Assembly: GCA_021792405.1 (NCBI GenBank)
Contig: JAJYUU010000011.1
Span: 1-47,996 of the forward strand
Reading direction: 5' to 3'
Source of the DNA: Actinomycetes bacterium
GTDB lineage: Bacteria > Actinomycetota > Actinomycetes > Streptosporangiales > Streptosporangiaceae
Length of the DNA: 47,996 bases
The notes beneath the pieces were generated by a model. It was not told the DNA's origin. It saw nothing but the letters and a program-made list of their open reading frames with translations, and made no database searches. Shown here piece after piece: positions 9,060-21,067 of this stretch. The translations under genes and the position numbers were made by a program. Position 1 is the stretch's first letter. Every line of letters starts with the position of its first letter.

Positions 9060-9728
9060 CTACCGAGCGCCGGCCCCCTCGGGGCTAGCTCCCTCGGTCA
9101 CCGGCTCCGCTTCGGCTGCGTCCGCACTGCGGGAGCGGCCGCGAAAGACCGGTACCGCCTTGACCCGCGGCGCACCGCCGACACGCGTCCGCACCGGTCC
9201 GGCCGGGCTGTCGGCCCCCGCGTCAGTGGCCGCGCTCGTGGCCGTACCCGGAACCACGCGGGCTGCCGCGGCGTCGGCGACCGCCACAATCGTGAACCTG
9301 CCGAGCGCAAGCGCCGCCAGGAAAACGATGACCAGCCCAAGCCCGGTGAAGAAGCCGAGCTGCTCGAAGGCCGACCGGGCGGGGCCGCCCACCGGGACGC
9401 CAGCGGCCGGGAGTCCCGCCCAGCGAGCGGCGACCAGGCGGCCGACAGCGAACCAGGCGCCGGCCAGCGCGGCGAGCCAGGACGCTAGTACGGCCGCCGG
9501 CCGGAAGCGGCTGAGTAGCACGACCAGGCCAGCTGCCAACGTGACGACGCCAGGCAGGACCTCGAGCCACATCCGGCCGGAGGTCGCGGTCCAGGCCCGG
9601 TCAGGCGTGTACGCATAGTTGAAGTACGGACCGACGAACGGAATCAGAGCGCCCCAGATACCGAGCAGCGCTAGCAGCGATCCGCTGAGCGCACCCCGGC
9701 TGCGCCGGACGCGAAGCGTCCCAGCCAT
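9060..9728 (-). CDS. Four-helix integral membrane protein, conserved in actinomycetes
   Basis: 222 aa from ATG 9728, chosen because AGGGAG sits 8 nt upstream; an in-frame GTG at 9737 abuts that sequence and is unlikely. Four hydrophobic segments are visible: SGSLLALLGIWGALIPFVGP, EVLPGVVTLAAGLVVLLS, AAVLASWLAALAGAWFAVG and FTGLGLVIVFLAALALGRF. Conserved-looking patches are VGPYFNYAYTPDRAW, just after helix 1, and FEQLGFFTGLG before helix 4. The last 70 residues are Ala/Pro/Gly-rich and charged, probably cytoplasmic. I recognise this as a widespread uncharacterised actinobacterial family but know no function. It converges on the broken carboxypeptidase gene and may follow trpS in transcription. 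Confidence 0.7.
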   Translation of the reverse strand: MAGTLRVRRSRGALSGSLLALLGIWGALIPFVGPYFNYAYTPDRAWTATSGRMWLEVLPGVVTLAAGLVVLLSRFRPAAVLASWLAALAGAWFAVGRLVAARWAGLPAAGVPVGGPARSAFEQLGFFTGLGLVIVFLAALALGRFTIVAVADAAAARVVPGTATSAATDAGADSPAGPVRTRVGGAPRVKAVPVFRGRSRSADAAEAEPVTEGASPEGAGAR

Positions 9729-9830
9729 CGTGATCACTCCCTGCGCAGGCTGTGGAGGGAGGAAGCCTGCCGGCCCGAACTACCCCCGGACCGCTCGCCT
9801 ACTCATTCGTCCCGGCTCACTCGTCCCGGC

Positions 9831-10907
9831 TCACTCGTCCGGGAACGCGCAGTCCTCAGTTGAGCACTGTCGCGGCGCCGACGTCGCAGCCGGAAAGCAG
9901 CCTGAGGCCGGCGGCAGGAAGCCCATCCTGTCCCGCACCCGCGCCATCGTGGCGGCGGCAATCCGGTGGGCCTTCTCCGCCCCGGCGGCCAGCAGCCGGT
10001 CGAGTTCGGACTCGTTGGCCAGCAGCTTCTCGGTCCGCTCCCTGATCGGTCCGAACGCGTCGACCACCACCTCGGCCAGGTCTTTCTTCAGCTTGCCGTA
10101 GCCGGCTCCGGCGTACTGCCGCTCCAGGCTCGCGACCGGCTCGCCGGCCAGCGCTGCGTAGATGCGCAGCAGGTTCGTCACGCCGGGCTTGGCCGCCTCG
10201 TCGGCCCGCACCTCCCCGTCGGTGTCGGTAACGGCGCGCATGATCTTGCGGCGGATCGAGTCGGGATCCTCGAGTATGTCGATGATGCCCTGCGGCGACG
10301 ATGCCGACTTGCTCATCTTGATGGCGGGATCCTGCAGGTCGGCAATCTTGGCGACATCGGGCAGGATATAGGGACCGGGGACGACGAACGTCGGGCCGAA
10401 CCGGTAGTTGAAGCGCTGGGCCAGGTCCCTGGTCAGTTCCAGGTGCTGGCGCTGGTCCTCGCCGACGGGTACCTGGTCGGCGTCATAGAGCAGGATGTCG
10501 GCCGCCTGCAGGATCGGGTAGGTGAAAAGCCCGACGCTGGCAGCGTCGGCACCGCCCTTCGCCGACTTGTCCTTGAACTGGATCATCCGGCTGGCCTCGC
10601 CAAAACCGGTAATGCAGGCCAGCACCCACTCCAGCGCCGGGTGCTCGGGCACGTGACTTTGCACGAAGACCGTCGAGGAGTCCGGGTCAAGGCCGGCCGC
10701 GAATAGCTGGGCAGCAGCAACCCTGGTCCGGGCGCGGAGTTCGGCCGGCTCTTGCGGCAGCGTGATCGCGTGCAGGTCGACAACGCAATAGAAGGTGTCG
10801 TGGGTCTCCTGCAGGGCCACCCACTGGCGCAACGCACCCAGGTAGTTGCCGATGTGAAACGAGTCAGCGGTCGGCTGGATGCCGGACAGCACGCGTGGTC
10901 GGGACAT
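9831..10907 (-). CDS. trpS: Tryptophanyl-tRNA synthetase
   Basis: 358 aa from ATG 10907 ([22 protein letters not shown]). The open frame runs on to 11405 but there it overlaps the neighbouring gene antisense to sense. Class I synthetase charging tRNA-Trp. The HIGH motif is HIGN near residue 18, and KMSKS is in [10 protein letters not shown] near residue 200. The tryptophan-binding region holds DLHAIT and the [18 protein letters not shown] helix. The enzyme core ends at RDRMGFLPP; a further 25-residue Cys/Pro-containing tail (SGCFPA) is not part of the family. The 5' leader holds a long AT-rich inverted repeat (separate entry). Confidence 0.95.
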   Translation of the reverse strand: MSRPRVLSGIQPTADSFHIGNYLGALRQWVALQETHDTFYCVVDLHAITLPQEPAELRARTRVAAAQLFAAGLDPDSSTVFVQSHVPEHPALEWVLACITGFGEASRMIQFKDKSAKGGADAASVGLFTYPILQAADILLYDADQVPVGEDQRQHLELTRDLAQRFNYRFGPTFVVPGPYILPDVAKIADLQDPAIKMSKSASSPQGIIDILEDPDSIRRKIMRAVTDTDGEVRADEAAKPGVTNLLRIYAALAGEPVASLERQYAGAGYGKLKKDLAEVVVDAFGPIRERTEKLLANESELDRLLAAGAEKAHRIAAATMARVRDRMGFLPPASGCFPAATSAPRQCSTEDCAFPDE

Positions 10908-11021
10908 AGGCCGCAGTCTAGTTGCGTCGCCGGGTGGACCAGCGGCCCAACCGGGTCTCACGAGCCCGCCGCTCTGGGCGGGCGCGGGGTCCGCTCCCGT
11001 TACCGGGGTCGGCCATGATCG

Positions 11022-11061
11022 ATGTGACTTTACTGTCGCTATCACGACAGTAAAGTCACAT
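11022..11061. repeat. 17-bp perfect inverted repeat, AT-rich, upstream of trpS
   Basis: Arms at 11022-11038 (atgtgactttactgtcg) and 11045-11061 are exact reverse complements, with a 6-nt spacer (ctatca). The arms are 7 of 17 G+C in a very GC-rich neighbourhood. The element lies 24 bp past the end of the DUF2267 gene and 115 bp before the trpS start. It could be a terminator (no U-tract follows), a protein operator, or the relic of a small mobile element. Confidence 0.8.
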
Positions 11062-11085
11062 TCATGCGGAGTGGCGCGGTGGCGA

Positions 11086-11472
11086 TCAGCCGATGGCTCG
11101 CTCCAGGCTCGTGTAACCGGCCGGCAGCTGCCCGATGAGGTGCTGGTAGCCGTCCTCGCTGAGCGCCTCCCGCAGGGCGGCCAGGACTGCCCCGGCGCCC
11201 TCCCGTGCGTCCGCCTCGGTGAGCCCGGCACGCTCGCTGAGCCGGAGGATGAACTCGTCGACTCCGACCGGATGCGCCCCTTTCCTGCGGCGCCGCTGCA
11301 GCTGAGCCTGCCCCGCCAGCGCGCCGGGCAGATCCGCGGCGAGGCGCCTGGCCTCGCCGTCACTGAGCTGCTCTGCCAGTCCCTCCAGCACCGCCCTGGT
11401 GACATCCGCGGATTCCTCGCGCGACAGCTTGGTCCGCTCCGCTACCGCGCGAACGAGCACCTTCTGCTCCAT
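11086..11472 (-). CDS. DUF2267 domain protein
   Basis: 128 aa, ATG start with GGGGGA 4 nt upstream. Two tandem all-helical repeats are recognisable. The first has [22 protein letters not shown] followed by [15 protein letters not shown]; the second has [23 protein letters not shown] and a closing QLPAGYTSL. This internal duplication and the LP-containing ends are the DUF2267 signature. A basic linker (QRRRRKG) joins the halves. The function of the family is unknown; it is common in actinomycetes and proteobacteria. It lies between glpD and trpS on the same strand, 35 bp from glpD. Confidence 0.8.
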   Translation of the reverse strand: MEQKVLVRAVAERTKLSREESADVTRAVLEGLAEQLSDGEARRLAADLPGALAGQAQLQRRRRKGAHPVGVDEFILRLSERAGLTEADAREGAGAVLAALREALSEDGYQHLIGQLPAGYTSLERAIG

Positions 11473-11507
11473 AGTTCCCCCCTAGCCGGCTTAACCGCAA
11501 ATGTCGC

Positions 11508-13331
11508 TCAGGCGGTGACGCTGTCCCCCTGCAGCACCGGCACGATATCCGGCGCGCCGAGCCGGATGGCGTCGGCGTCCTGATCGGAATCGGCTTCCTG
11601 GGACGCGCGCTCGGCCGCTACCCTGGCCCGGTAGTTCTCCAGTTCCCGCGCGATCTGCCGGGTCTTCCACTTCATCGGCCCTGCCATCAGGCTGACCGCT
11701 TCCTCAGCCGCCGACAGGCCGCGATCCCAGGTCTCGATCGACGCGTGCGTGCGCCGCGACAGCACGTCGTCCAGGTGGCGAGCGCCCTCGTGCGATGCCG
11801 CGTAGACAACCTCAGCGCGCAGGTAGTCGTCAGCGCCGGCCAGCGGCTTGCCGAGGCTGGGATCGGCCGAGATGAGCGCCAGCACCTCGCCGATCATCGA
11901 TCCGTATCGCTGCAGCAAGTGCTCGATCCTCGCGACATGCAGGCCTGAGGACCGGGCCAGGGCGTGCCGGGAGTTCCATAGCGCGATGAAACCATCGGCG
12001 CCAGCCAGCGGGATGCTGTCAGTGCAGGATGGCGCGACCTTGCCGTCCAGGCCGTGCGCGACCGCGTCGACGGCGTCGCGGGCCATGATCCGGTAGGTGG
12101 TGTACTTCCCGCCTGCGATCATGACCAGGCCGGGTACCGGGTGCACCACGGTGTGCTCGCGCGACAGCTTGGACGTGGACTCAGACTCACCTGCCAGCAG
12201 CGGCCGCAGGCCGGCGTACACTCCCTCGACATCGTCCTGGCTGAGCGGCACGGCGAGGATCTTGTTCAGCTGCCCCAGCACGTAGTCGATGTCGGCCCGG
12301 CTCGCCGCCGGGTGCGCCTTGTCCAGCGACCAGTCGGTGTCGGTCGTGCCGATGATCCAGTGCCGTCCCCATGGGATCACGAACAGCACGCTCACCGGCG
12401 TGCGCAGGATGATCCCGGTGGTGGAGTGGATGCGATCACGCGGCACGACCAGGTGGACGCCCTTAGACGCCCGGACGTTGATCGTGCCGCGGCCGCCGAC
12501 CATCTCCTGGATCTCGTCGGTCCAGACTCCGGTGGCATTGACGACTTGCTGGGCGCGGATCTCTAGCTCGGCCCCGGTCTCCAGGTCGGTGGCCCGCACG
12601 CCGGTCACCCGCTCGCCCTCGCGCAGGAAGCCCGTCACCTGCGTGCGGGATGCCGCGTGCGCGCCGAAGCTCGCCGCGGTGCGCACCAAAGTCATCACGT
12701 AACGCGCGTCGTCGACCTGCGCGTCCCAGTAGACAAGTGCCCCGGTTAGTGCCCCGCGATTCAGGGCGGGCGCGAGCCGGAGCGCGCCGCGCCTGGTCAG
12801 CTGGCGGTGGCCGGGCAGGCCGCGGGTCTGGCCCAGGGAGAAGCCCAGCGAGTCGTAGGCGGTGACGCCGGCTCCCACGTAGGCCCGTTCCCAGCCATGG
12901 TGAGTGAACGGGAACAGGAATGACACCGGACGGACCAGATGCGGCGCGAGCCGCTGCAGCAGCAGCGACCGCTCGCTGAGCGCCTCCCGCACGAGGCCCA
13001 CATTGAGCTGCTCAAGGTAGCGCAAGCCGCCGTGGATCAGCTTGCTCGACCGCGAGGAGGTGCCCGAGCCGAAGTCCCTGGCCTCCACCAGTCCGGTAGT
13101 CAGCCCGCGGGTGACGGCGTCGAGTGCCACGCCGGCCCCTACCACGCCACCGCCGACTACCAGCACTTGCAGTTCAAGGCTGGCCAGCGCGTCGAGGGAG
13201 GCGGCACGCTCGGCCGGGCCGAGCCGTGTCGTAGCCAGCGCGGGGCCGCCGCTCACCACATGCCCGTTCGCGGACTGCTGGCCACCGGTACGGGCGGTGG
13301 GCCAGACCCGGATGTCAGCGCGGCGTGGCAC
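11508..13331 (-). CDS. glpD: Aerobic glycerol-3-phosphate dehydrogenase
   Basis: Up to 607 aa; closest in memory to mycobacterial GlpD2. It oxidises glycerol-3-phosphate to dihydroxyacetone phosphate, using FAD and passing electrons to the quinone pool at the membrane. The FAD motif VVGGGVVGAGVALDAVTRG is near residue 58, then GSGTSSRSSKLIHGGLRYLEQ, a DDARYVMTLVRTA region, WIIGTTDTDW, and AGLRPLLAG. The C-terminal domain is helical. The start is uncertain: GTG 13331 overlaps the end of guaB3 by 17 bp, while GTGs at 13259 and 13256 would give an N-terminus about 10 residues before LGPAER. The last 40 residues are Asp/Ala-rich. Confidence 0.92.
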   Translation of the reverse strand: MPRRADIRVWPTARTGGQQSANGHVVSGGPALATTRLGPAERAASLDALASLELQVLVVGGGVVGAGVALDAVTRGLTTGLVEARDFGSGTSSRSSKLIHGGLRYLEQLNVGLVREALSERSLLLQRLAPHLVRPVSFLFPFTHHGWERAYVGAGVTAYDSLGFSLGQTRGLPGHRQLTRRGALRLAPALNRGALTGALVYWDAQVDDARYVMTLVRTAASFGAHAASRTQVTGFLREGERVTGVRATDLETGAELEIRAQQVVNATGVWTDEIQEMVGGRGTINVRASKGVHLVVPRDRIHSTTGIILRTPVSVLFVIPWGRHWIIGTTDTDWSLDKAHPAASRADIDYVLGQLNKILAVPLSQDDVEGVYAGLRPLLAGESESTSKLSREHTVVHPVPGLVMIAGGKYTTYRIMARDAVDAVAHGLDGKVAPSCTDSIPLAGADGFIALWNSRHALARSSGLHVARIEHLLQRYGSMIGEVLALISADPSLGKPLAGADDYLRAEVVYAASHEGARHLDDVLSRRTHASIETWDRGLSAAEEAVSLMAGPMKWKTRQIARELENYRARVAAERASQEADSDQDADAIRLGAPDIVPVLQGDSVTA

Positions 13332-14439
13332 TGCGAGTCACCACGACTTCCACCCGCTGGAACTCCTTGAGATCCGAATATCCCGATGTGGCCATGGTCC
13401 GGCGCAACGCGCCTATCAGGTTCATCGAGCCATCGGGGACCGTGGAGGGCCCGTGCAGGATCTGCTCCAGGGTGCCGATCGTGCCCACTTTCAGCCGGGC
13501 GCCACGGGGCAGTTCCGGGTGGTGGGCCTCGCTGCCCCAGTGATAGCCGCGGCCGGGCGCCTGGCTAGCCCGAGCAAACGGCGAGCCGACCATGACAGCG
13601 TCGGCGCCAAGCGCCAGCGCCTTGGCGATGTCGCCACTGCGGGTCATCCCGCCGTCGGCGATGACGTGCACGTAGCGGCCGCCGGACTCATCCAGGTAAT
13701 CGCGGCGGGCTGCGGCCACATCAGCGATCGCGGTGGCCATCGGCACCGCGACGCCGAGCACTGCCGCCGTCGTGTGCCCGGACCCGCCGCCGAAGCCCGC
13801 CAGCACGCCGGCCGCGCCGGTGCGCATCAGGTGCAGGGCGGCGGTATAGGTCGCGCACCCGCCGACGATGACCGGCACGTCGAGTTCGTAGATGAATTGC
13901 TTGAGGTTCAGCGGCTCAGCCTGGCCGGACACGTGCTCGGCCGACACGGTCGTGCCGCGGATCACGAAGATGTCCGCGCCGGCGTCGATGACGGCCTTGT
14001 AGAGGCGCGCGGTGCGCTGCGGCGACAGCCGGGCCGCAGTGGTGATGCCCGCTGCCCTGATCTCCTCGATCCGCCTGCCGATCAGGTCTTCCTTGATCGG
14101 CTCTGCGTAGATCTCCTGGAGCCGTTTCGTGGCCGCCTCGTCGTCCAGTTCGGCGGCCTCGGCCAGCAAGGGCTCCGGGTCGTCGAACCTGGTCCACAGT
14201 CCCTCCAGGTCCAATGCGGCCAGGCCACCGAGCTTCCCGATCGCGATCGCCGTCGCCGGTGACACAACGCTGTCCATCGGCGCCACGACCAGCGGCATCT
14301 CGAACCGGTAGGCATCGATCTGCCAGGCGATCGAGACTTCCTCCGGGTGCCGGGTCCGCCGGGACGGCACGATGCCGATCTCGTCTAGGGCGTATGCTCG
14401 CCGGCCGCTCTTCCCGCGCCCGATCTCTACCACGCTCAC
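13315..14439 (-). CDS. guaB3: GuaB3 family IMP dehydrogenase-like protein
   Basis: 374 aa. GTG 14439 is chosen for the GGGAG upstream and because the family begins EIGRGKxGRRAY. The TIM barrel is present (MDSVVSPATAIAIGKLGG, the phosphate-site VIADGGM, DAVMVGSPFA), but the CBS pair of GuaB is absent. Aligned to the catalytic loop GPGAICTTR of IMP dehydrogenase, this protein reads GGGSGHTTA: the nucleophilic Cys is His and the Arg is Ala. So it should not make XMP by the usual mechanism. As I remember them, other actinobacterial GuaB3 proteins share this change. It follows guaB by 61 bp in the same direction and is probably co-transcribed. Its role is unknown. Confidence 0.88.
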   Translation of the reverse strand: MSVVEIGRGKSGRRAYALDEIGIVPSRRTRHPEEVSIAWQIDAYRFEMPLVVAPMDSVVSPATAIAIGKLGGLAALDLEGLWTRFDDPEPLLAEAAELDDEAATKRLQEIYAEPIKEDLIGRRIEEIRAAGITTAARLSPQRTARLYKAVIDAGADIFVIRGTTVSAEHVSGQAEPLNLKQFIYELDVPVIVGGCATYTAALHLMRTGAAGVLAGFGGGSGHTTAAVLGVAVPMATAIADVAAARRDYLDESGGRYVHVIADGGMTRSGDIAKALALGADAVMVGSPFARASQAPGRGYHWGSEAHHPELPRGARLKVGTIGTLEQILHGPSTVPDGSMNLIGALRRTMATSGYSDLKEFQRVEVVVTRSATPR

Positions 14440-14500
14440 GTTTCTCTCCCGCCCGCTGCGTGTGCGCACGCGCCTGGCCGCCCGGATTGGCGTGCCAGGT

Positions 14501-16021
<1,521 letters not shown>

Positions 16022-16023
16022 TC

Positions 16024-16029
16024 ATCCTA
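16024..16029 (-). promoter_or_regulatory. guaB: Possible -10 element upstream of guaB
   Basis: On the minus strand this reads TAGGAT, a fair -10 hexamer 35 bp before the guaB start. No convincing -35 is present at 16-18 bp, so this is a weak candidate. It lies in the gap between the sigma-factor gene and guaB. Confidence 0.3.
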
Positions 16030-16134
16030 GTGACCGGTCAGGCTGGCCAGATCCGGTGCCGGCGCGGCCGGACCCTGCTATCCCCGGATGCAGCGGACCT
16101 CGGCGATTCGGCGCCAGGGCCCGCGGTCGCCGGC

Positions 16135-16734
16135 TTAGGCGATGAACTCCTCCACGTCCGACTCCGCCATGGCGATGGCGCGCAGCCTGGCCAGCGCGCG
16201 GTGCTGCGCGACCCGGACGGCGCCCGCTGACATGCCAAGGGCGTGGCCGGTCTCCTCCGCCGACAACCCCGACAACAGGCGCAGGACGAGCAGCTCGCGC
16301 TGATTCACCGGGAGCCGGGCGAGCAGCGCACGGGCCCGCTCGGCCTCCAGGCAGGCGACTGCGGTCTCCTCCGGCCCCGGCCGCAGGTCAGGCCCGTCGG
16401 GCAGGTCCGCGGTCGGGATCGCCGACCGGGCCGCGCTGCGCATGGCGTCAGCCACCTTGTGGGCGGCGATGCCGAATACGAAAGAGGCGAACGGCCGGCC
16501 CATCTCGCGGTAGCGCGGTAGGGCCGTCATAACGGCGATACATACTTCCTGCGCCACATCATCAGCAGCATGATAATGCCCGGAAATGCTGCCGAGGTGA
16601 GCACGGCAATAGCGCAGGACCATTGGCCTGATCTGCTGGAGCAATGTCTCGATTGCGGCGGGTTGGCCGCGCGCGGCCAGCTCGGTCAAGATGACCATGT
16701 TGCGATGACTAGCCCTATCTAGCTGCGATTCCAC
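16135..16734 (-). CDS. Sigma-70 family RNA polymerase sigma factor, ShbA/SigD-like
   Basis: 199 aa from GTG 16734, which has AGGGGGAT just upstream; GTG 16764 is an alternative giving 209 aa. Region 2 is seen in [39 protein letters not shown] and [19 protein letters not shown]; region 4 in [45 protein letters not shown] with its helix-turn-helix. Regions 1 and 3 are absent, as in group 4 (ECF-like) factors. The phrase [19 protein letters not shown] and the position before guaB point to the ShbA group (which drives the principal sigma gene in Streptomyces griseus) or mycobacterial SigD. No anti-sigma gene is adjacent. An AT-rich leader precedes it. Confidence 0.85.
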   Translation of the reverse strand: MESQLDRASHRNMVILTELAARGQPAAIETLLQQIRPMVLRYCRAHLGSISGHYHAADDVAQEVCIAVMTALPRYREMGRPFASFVFGIAAHKVADAMRSAARSAIPTADLPDGPDLRPGPEETAVACLEAERARALLARLPVNQRELLVLRLLSGLSAEETGHALGMSAGAVRVAQHRALARLRAIAMAESDVEEFIA

Positions 16735-16764
16735 CTGATCCCCCTGGCTTGGCGGCGGTCTCAC

Positions 16765-17040
16765 GCGTCCGTCTGCACAAGACCGTGATTCCCCATGCCG
16801 GGAGTAAAGGCAACATCAAGATAGGCAACGGAAAGGTTACTTTTAGTCATCCACCTGATCGTCGGGTAAAATCAATTACTAGAAGTAAGCACACGACTAC
16901 GCTTAGTTATTGACGCATTTTAGAATGGTACAGGCCGGTTGAGAAATGGTAATCTGGCCAGCAATGGCAGAACATTTATTTACAAGGTAAGCCATAGCGT
17001 GATACGGCAGCGGAGTTTACGGCCACGGAGCACGCGCAGG
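16765..17040. other. AT-rich intergenic island upstream of the sigma factor
   Basis: This holds the sigma gene's upstream region and the space after groEL. By hand count, 49 of 120 bases at 16861-16980 are G or C (41%), far below the flanking genes. Runs such as aacatttatttaca (near 16970) and taaaatcaattact (near 16866) stand out. I find no plausible gene; a plus-strand ORF at 16939-17148 is low-complexity Arg/Ser. No hexamer pair was convincing enough to call a promoter. Confidence 0.65.
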
Positions 17041-17082
17041 GCACGCACTGGCCGGCACGCACTGGCCGGCACGCACTGGCCC
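17041..17082. repeat. Three tandem copies of a 14-bp repeat after groEL
   Basis: gcacgcactggccg occurs at 17041-17054 and 17055-17068 exactly, and at 17069-17082 with one mismatch. The last copy overlaps the left arm of the hairpin at 17078-17117. It is non-coding and has no known role. Confidence 0.85.
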
Positions 17083-17117
17083 CGCCACCAATGCCTGCTG
17101 GCGCTGGTGGCGGGGCC
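17078..17117 (-). terminator. Hairpin downstream of groEL
   Basis: Thirteen base pairs match perfectly: ggccccgccacca at 17078-17090 with tggtggcggggcc at 17105-17117, around a 14-nt loop. It begins 27 nt past the groEL stop. There is no U-tract, as is common for actinobacterial terminators, so termination is inferred from position and stability. Confidence 0.6.
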
Positions 17118-17144
17118 TAGTTCAGCTGGCGGCGGTGCCGCGGC

Positions 17145-19294
<2,150 letters not shown>

Positions 19295-19384
19295 GATCTG
19301 ACCTCCCCCTCCGGAAAGGGCTAGCTGTATTAGAGAGTCGACCATGTCGGCCTGCCGTCGCGGGTGCCAGACCAACCTTGTCGC

Positions 19385-19411
19385 TTAGCACTCTACCGCA
19401 GCGAGTGCCAG
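19385..19411 (-). promoter_or_regulatory. CIRCE operator (HrcA binding site)
   Basis: On the minus strand it reads CTGGCACTC-N9-GAGTGCTAA. The CIRCE consensus is TTAGCACTC-N9-GAGTGCTAA; the second half is perfect and the first differs at two outer bases. It starts 7 nt past the -10 element, so it should cover about +1 to +27 of the groES transcript. This implies heat-inducible repression by HrcA, encoded elsewhere. Confidence 0.93.
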
Positions 19412-19417
19412 TCCCGT

Positions 19418-19446
19418 AGGGTAGCCCCCCTGTATCGAGTCGTCAA
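19418..19446 (-). promoter_or_regulatory. Sigma-70-type promoter of groES-groEL
   Basis: On the minus strand: -35 TTGACG (19441-19446), a 17-bp spacer, and -10 TACCCT (19418-19423). Spacing is ideal for the principal sigma factor. The CIRCE operator follows at once, which supports both calls. Confidence 0.85.
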
Positions 19447-19549
19447 CCAGCGGCCAGCGGCACGCCCCAGGTCAGCCCGGCCGCGTGTAGTCCGGGGGCG
19501 GCCCGGAATGACGCCCCGGCCGGCGAGGCAGGCGGGCGAAAAGGCGAGG

Positions 19550-19950
19550 TTATATGCATTGCCCGGTAAGGCTAAGGCTGACCACCCGGAAGTTCGCCGC
19601 ACCGGTGATGACTTGCAGCGAGCCTGTGAAACCCCCCGGCAAAGACGGCGTGAAGGACACCCGCACCCGCAGCCTGGCGCCGGCCCGGAGCACGGCCGGG
19701 AACCTGACCGTGCGAAGGTCAAGTCTCACGGACCGGAGGGCGAACGGCGCGTGCTGCCGGATGGCTCGGCTATCCAGATGCGACGCACCATGACAGGGTG
19801 CTCAGCCGTGATGACCATCGTCAGGGGGCCGGACTTGCCCACCGAGACCTGGCCGAAGTTGACCGGAACCGCTGCGAGCCGGGCCGGGTTCGGGCTGCCG
19901 AACGCCAGGACGTTGCCAGACGGCACCTTCGATCTCCCCGGCTTGCACAC
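19550..19950 (-). pseudogene. Frame-broken remnant of an ASH (choice-of-anchor D) domain
   Basis: Two minus-strand frames join into one Ig-like ASH domain of about 110 residues. The first (from GTG 19950) reads VPVNFGQVSVGKSGPLTMVI and VMVRRIWIAEPS; the second continues QHAPFAL, LRTVRFPAVLRAGARLRVRV, SFTPSLPGGFTGSLQV and VSLSLTGQCI, then stops at 19550-19552. The switch falls at about 19755-19770, a one-base slip. A stop codon lies directly before GTG 19950 and no signal peptide is seen. NFGxVxVG, APF, and FTP-G-tG-L are the family's hallmarks, usually in exported surface proteins. The fragment is a relic, or one real domain with a sequence error. Confidence 0.6.
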
Positions 19951-20035
19951 TTAGAGTGATGCCGGGACTACAGAGAGCACGCTCTCAGGGTGAGACTTTA
20001 GAGCCAGGACAGCGAACGCGGCTCGCGCGACACGG

Positions 20036-21067
20036 TCATGCCGCGGTGACGGTCGTCACCGGGAGTGAGGAGTCTGCCGCGAAGTCCAGCCCGGAGGCAA
20101 CCGCACCCCTGGCCACAAGCTCGGCTCCGAGTGCTGCCACCATCGCACCGTTGTCGGTGCACAAGCCCGGCCGCGGCACCCGCAGCTGCAATCCGGCCGC
20201 CGCGCACCGTTCCTGCGCCAGCGCGCGCAACCGCGAGTTAGCGGCCACGCCACCGCCGATGACTAGGTGCTCGATGCCGTGCGCTCGGCACGCGGCCACG
20301 GCCTTGCGGGTCAGCACGTCCGCGACGGCTTCCTGGAAGCAGGCCGCGACGTCGGCGACCGGCACCGGCTCGCCTGCCGCCTCGCGCGCTTCCACGAAGC
20401 GCGCGACCGCGGTCTTCAGTCCGGAGAACGAGAAGTCGTAACTGCCGTCCCGGTACTTGCCTCGCGGGAACGCGATGAGATCTCGATCTCCTGCCGCCGC
20501 GGCACGGTCGATATGCGGGCCACCCGGGAAGGGCAGCCCGAGCACCCTGGCCACCTTGTCGAAGGCCTCGCCGGCCGCATCGTCGATGGTCGCGCCGAGC
20601 GGCACGACCTCAGCCGCCACATCCGGCACGAGGAGCAGGGACGAATGACCGCCGGATACCAGCAGAGCGACCGCGGGGGCTGGCAGCGCGCCGTGCTCAA
20701 GCTGGTCCACCGCCACGTGCGCGGCCAGATGGTTGACGCCGTACAGCGGCTTGCCGGTAGCGATCGCGTAGGCCTTCGCGGCGCTGACACCGACCAGCAG
20801 CGCCCCGGCTAGTCCGGGACCGGCCGTGACCGCGATCGCGTCCACGTCGGCCAGGCGCACGCCAGCGGCGTCCAGCGCGCGGCCGACGGTCGGCACCATG
20901 GCTTCCAGGTGCGCCCGGCTCGCCACTTCGGGCACTACTCCGCCGAACCTGGCGTGCTCCTCGACGCTGGAAGCCACTGCGTCTGCCAGCAACTCGTGTC
21001 CGCGCACCAGGCCGACGCCGGTCTCGTCACACGAGGTCTCGATGCCCAGAACCAGCGGACCGGTCAT
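20036..21067 (-). CDS. tsaD: tRNA N6-adenosine threonylcarbamoyltransferase
   Basis: 343 aa, full length. It transfers the threonylcarbamoyl group to A37 of ANN-reading tRNAs, working with TsaB and TsaE, all encoded nearby. The ASKHA-type nucleotide fold starts [14 protein letters not shown]. The metal site is NHLAAH near residue 112. Further motifs are [42 protein letters not shown], and [13 protein letters not shown]. It overlaps rimI by 4 bp (ATGA), which supports translational coupling. Confidence 0.97.
   Translation of the reverse strand: MTGPLVLGIETSCDETGVGLVRGHELLADAVASSVEEHARFGGVVPEVASRAHLEAMVPTVGRALDAAGVRLADVDAIAVTAGPGLAGALLVGVSAAKAYAIATGKPLYGVNHLAAHVAVDQLEHGALPAPAVALLVSGGHSSLLLVPDVAAEVVPLGATIDDAAGEAFDKVARVLGLPFPGGPHIDRAAAAGDRDLIAFPRGKYRDGSYDFSFSGLKTAVARFVEAREAAGEPVPVADVAACFQEAVADVLTRKAVAACRAHGIEHLVIGGGVAANSRLRALAQERCAAAGLQLRVPRPGLCTDNGAMVAALGAELVARGAVASGLDFAADSSLPVTTVTAA

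Noticed and set aside
11016-11066. Tryptophan attenuator leader peptide
   Set aside because: Short ORFs on both strands contain no Trp codons, so a classical attenuator is not supported.
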